Below are positions 60,428 through 64,000 of a stretch of 64,000 bases of DNA, in pieces. Location: contig NC_061133.1 of NCBI RefSeq assembly GCF_905220365.1, positions 7,678,171 to 7,742,170 on the forward strand, written 5' to 3'. Numbering within the stretch: the first letter of the stretch is position 1; each line of letters begins with the position of its first letter. Under the pieces are notes generated by a model. That model did no database searches and was not told the origin of the DNA. It saw only the letters and a list, made by a program, of their open reading frames with translations. This DNA is from Vanessa cardui. Its lineage: Eukaryota; Arthropoda; Insecta; Lepidoptera; Nymphalidae. A program made the position numbers and the translations under genes.

Positions 60428-60645
60428 GTGACCAGCCCCGGCTTTGCACAGGTGCAATACTACAGTACTAAATATTCTACAAGATTTGTTTATTTACGAC
60501 ATCACATTAGAAACTTCTAAGGTTATCAGTGTTTCTTTACTATATTACCCATGTATATACAAAAACATTCCTCTCGAATCACTCTATCTATTAAAAAAAA
60601 CCGCATCAAAATCCGTTGCGTAATTTTAAGGATCTAAGCATATAT
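60428..60645 (+). repeat. Lepidopteran interspersed repeat (CCCCGGCTTTGCAC ... AAAATCCGTTGCGTA type)
   Basis: The head AGTGACCAGCCCCGGCTTTGCACAGGTGCAATACTAC and the tail TCGAATCACTCTATCTATTAAAAAAAACCGCATC, then AAAATCCGTTGCGTAATTTTAAGGATCTAAGCATA, correspond closely to a repeat I know to be common in moth and butterfly genomes. I cannot state its class with confidence. It is moderately diverged and has no coding capacity. Confidence 0.65.
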
Positions 60646-61462
60646 ATTGTTTTTATACCGCATAATGATTTAAATAATCGCGAAAAACAACACAATTTTC
60701 ATTTTAACTCTCAATAAAGCTAATTAATACATTGCATTCGTTTCAAACATCACATTACATCCTAATAGTTGTAGACGGTTGCGTAGAATTAACTCGAGGA
60801 ACCCTGCCAATTGTTCATTTGCGTTGCGGGTTCAGAAACCGGATGTCTGTTAAATATTAAACTGATGATGATGTCAACACAATGACGTTTTCGAGAATTC
60901 AAAGCACAGAGCTCGTTGGATTCTTTAAATTACTATTTTTTTGGTAAAGCAATTCATCTCTATTATTAATTTAATATTCTATAATTGACGTTAAATTTGT
61001 TTCGAGTCTTTGTTGTTTCAGTAATTTATGATTCGATCGCCTGTTACAGTTTATTAAAAAACAAGATGTGCTTAATATATTTTTATGGTTTAATATGCTT
61101 TCGATAATAAAAAATGTTAGAAAAAAAAGCGATCGTTACAAAAACTTTCTTAAAAATTGTCACATAATGTAATTTTAAATAATATACGCCTCTACATCCA
61201 TATTCCATGTTTATTACTATAAAAGCTGACATAACGTTAATGTCCCACGAAGGAGGCGCATGAATCATATTAACACAATTAATTTTACATTGGGGAACGA
61301 TAAACTTTGAATTTCATGAGTTAATAAAACAATGGTCGAACTTTCGTACCATTTATTAAGATGAGTTGCAGATAATTAGGTGCTATTAAAAATATATTAT
61401 AAGTAATAAAATTACTCTAATCAGTAGGAACACGGCTGACTGTACAGAAAAAAAAAATTAGT
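60646..61462. other. AT-rich non-coding stretch, nothing recognised
   Basis: There is no supported gene. The short minus-strand ORF at 61083-61268 is low-complexity and unsupported. Confidence 0.6.
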
Positions 61463-61762
61463 TAAAGACACATTAAACTAATATCCTGTAAATTTCCCAC
61501 TGCTGGGATAAGGCCTCCTCTTCCATTAAGGTTTGGAACAGATTCCATCACGCTGTTCCAATGCGGGTTGGTAGAATGCACATGTGGCAGAATTTCGATG
61601 AAATTAGATACATGCAGGTTTCCTCACTAGGTTTGCACGAGATGAATTATAAACACAAATGAAGCACATATATATAGTGGCACTTGCCTGAGTTTGAACC
61701 CGCAATCATCGGTTAAGATGCACGCGTTCTAATCACTGGGCCATCTCAGCTCTAAAGACACA
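61463..61762 (-). mobile_element. tRNA-derived SINE, minus orientation, with 10-bp target-site duplication
   Basis: Read on the minus strand it starts with a tRNA-like head. The plus strand shows GGTTCAAAC-type B-box and TGGCCCAGTG-type A-box complements near 61692 and 61733-61743. It continues through the same body as the 37.9-kb copy (CCTGCATGTATC, CACATGTGCATTCTACCAACCCGCATTGG) and ends in a short AT tail. The direct repeat TAAAGACACA at 61463-61472 and 61753-61762 is the target-site duplication, so the element proper is 61473-61752. It is a second member of the same family, somewhat more diverged than the other. Confidence 0.88.
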
Positions 61763-64000
61763 CTATTTATTGTTTTATATTTTTTAATGAATAACATTAC
61801 AAACCATTTTTTTTTGTAAATATAAGTTAAGTAATCTAACCATTCTAATTTTATTTTATTAGTTTAATATAAGAACAAATGGAACAAAACTTTAATAGTA
61901 ACTAACGTAAACAATCTTTTTTCCAATTTGAGACGTGAAAATAGATGTTTCGATTGATATTCTAAAGTTTCCGTTAACCCATTAGATAAAAATTTTAATT
62001 GAGAGCATTTAACATTCACTTCTCGTGCTATGCAATCTTAATAAGCGAGATTGAGGTCTTCGGAAACATCGACATTTTGATTTTAAATTTGAAATTTCAA
62101 TACCTTGATTAATATTCGTCTTACTACGATTAGTACTCTTTGGATAGTAGGTATATAAGTTATTACATAAGTTTTTTTTCACAAAAAATAAAAACTGTTT
62201 TATGGATAAGTTAATCTACAAGATAACGCATATTCAAAATACTTAAGATGAGATATTAGCACACATTTAAAAAGTCTAAACTAATTATTATTCCATTTTA
62301 TTGATATGTTACGTTGATAATTATAATATTATGTTAAAAAGGGAAAAATTAACGGTAGCATTAGCTATGTACATTAAATATTGTATTTTAATTGCTTTAA
62401 ATAACTGTAATTTATTTGATTGTATCCGTTATTATTTTTTTATTTAAATCTTGGCAATTTACTCAATTATACCAAAGATGAATTTAAAGAAGTAATTAAA
62501 AAGGACGTTTGGTTAGATTAATTCCGGATAGACTAACTGGATACCTGAGGAAATCATATTATTTGATCCTATAACAATAGCGTTTTAAACATAGCATTGC
62601 TTGTTAGATTGTTTATAGTTTGCATAGAGCTGCGTTTTTTTAGGCAAGACAATAATTGTAATACGCTGTAAAATAAAATGAATTTACGAACTTCTAATTT
62701 TGAATTTAGAACCATTTAAAACTATTCTTCGAGAAATTATTGACTTATAACGTACATAATTGTTTCGTTCATTAATAATTTTATGTATACATCGAAATTG
62801 AAAGTATATTCTACGTTAACAATTGTGTATGTTATAAGTCAATAATTACAATTAGTATAATTTTGTCGATATATTGTGATAAATATAAAGTAAATCTATT
62901 CGTTACGTATGTATTTCTCGTTAATATTTCTTTAACCTATTAATATTTTTTATAATACAGTAAATTAATAAAACAAATATGATATAACGATGCATACTTT
63001 ATTTTGATTTAATTAAAGGAGAAACCACAATTCCTTATAAAGATATAGGGAACCTGTAGACCTTTAACTATTAATAACTTATTTATCAATAGAAAAACGT
63101 GTAGAAAAAAGTGACTGTTTCCATAAGAATAAGGAGTTTACCTTTAAAACAACTACGATGGTAGAAAATAGTATATTGCTATGTTATTATTACGATTTTT
63201 AATATAAATATTTAGCGTGATCTCAAAGTGTTCAGCGCTTTTTATAAACCGAAAACAAAGCACACTATATATAATTTATCACATGAGATATAATAAGATC
63301 ATATGTAATCTTTAGCCGATTATGATAAATATTTAGATACTGTAATATGTTTAATTCAACAAAACATTCATATTATAAGTCATAGATATTATTTTTTTTT
63401 TTGCCGTAAATGTTTTATAACTCTGTTGGTATATACACCTAATACTGAATCTTACGTACGCGGATGCATATTTTTTTATATCCAAGTCAAATATTAAATA
63501 AGATCTTATACGTACAAATAGCTTACTTAAGTAAAACTCTTAATAAACTATTCCGAATTATAGATACAAATGTGGATACGTCCTGTAGAGTCCTTTCACA
63601 CTATTGAGTGAGTCATTCTTAATGAAAAGTTTATATTACCTCGAAGTAATGAATACTAATGCACCTATTAATTACTAGGAAACTTGCGTGTTCCTCTTTA
63701 AGCTATAGTTTGTGTTTAAACGATGCGCGAGTGCATGTCGGTGGTTCAACGCACGATTCACGAACAATTATTCAATCTGTCTGTTCATTATTCTTTGTGC
63801 TCATTTACGGAAACAACTTAAAATTTCATTTTCCTTATTCACAACCAACAACAACTAAATATTGTATTACATATATGTCGATACATCAAAAACTTTAATT
63901 AGGATATTATTTATCGTACAAGCTGGCAACGTCAGTATGACGTAGTACACAGAACATCCGAAAAGTCTTCCTTCAGGCAATATCGGAAAAAGAGATATTA
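61763..64000. other. AT-rich non-coding stretch to the window end, nothing recognised
   Basis: I see no exon, repeat family or RNA gene that I can support. The plus-strand ORF at 63659-63898 has no motif or splice support. Confidence 0.6.

Overview
The window is AT-rich eukaryotic DNA from an insect, almost certainly a lepidopteran and probably a nymphalid butterfly. I infer this from interspersed repeats I recognise as lepidopteran (tRNA-derived SINEs with target-site duplications, and several LINE or SINE tails), from GT-AG introns, and from the one identifiable gene. No open reading frame exceeds 129 codons because coding DNA here is split into short exons. Most of the window is intron or intergenic.

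Left end (1-5,510, minus strand). This is the 5' half of a gene for a secreted extracellular-matrix protein with several von Willebrand factor C (VWC) domains separated by Thr/Ser/Glu-rich spacers. It looks like tenectin. Five coding exons can be joined without a frame break: a signal-peptide exon (ATG at 5496), a 42-bp exon, two exons carrying one VWC domain each, and a long exon that runs off the window. Every junction is phase 1. The assembled part is 729 codons. An acceptor 14 bases before the ATG implies an upstream 5'UTR exon. The best candidate is a GC-rich promoter-like block near 19.9-20.3 kb ending in a consensus donor, which would give a first intron of about 14.4 kb. A 34-codon plus-strand ORF with a signal-peptide-like sequence and a downstream AATAAA (4987-5167) lies inside the first coding intron.

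Middle (about 5.5-53 kb). This is non-coding as far as I can read. It holds scattered GC-richer islands that look like promoters or enhancers. The best is at 25.73-25.94 kb: a TATAAATAG box followed by an ATG-free GC-rich segment and a donor, suggesting a plus-strand first non-coding exon. Transposon remains occur at 21.2, 29.1, 29.8, 34.0, 35.3, 36.5, 37.9, 40.3, 41.9, 42.1-42.5 and 47.1 kb. The 42-kb element is a truncated non-LTR retrotransposon 3' end with a perfect 20-bp stem-loop just after its stop codon.

Right end (53-64 kb). A plus-strand gene model starts at 53.06 kb with a TATA box, an ATG exon with an N-terminal hydrophobic segment, a GTGAGT donor, a 468-bp intron and a second coding segment. 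It could be the 5' end of a larger gene or a complete two-exon gene of 88 codons. A minus-strand 72-codon ORF at 59.37-59.59 kb has a clear signal peptide. A second full-length SINE lies at 61.5 kb.

I found no rRNA, genuine tRNA gene, CRISPR array or prokaryotic feature. Function is supported only for the VWC gene; the other gene models are hypotheses from sequence signals.
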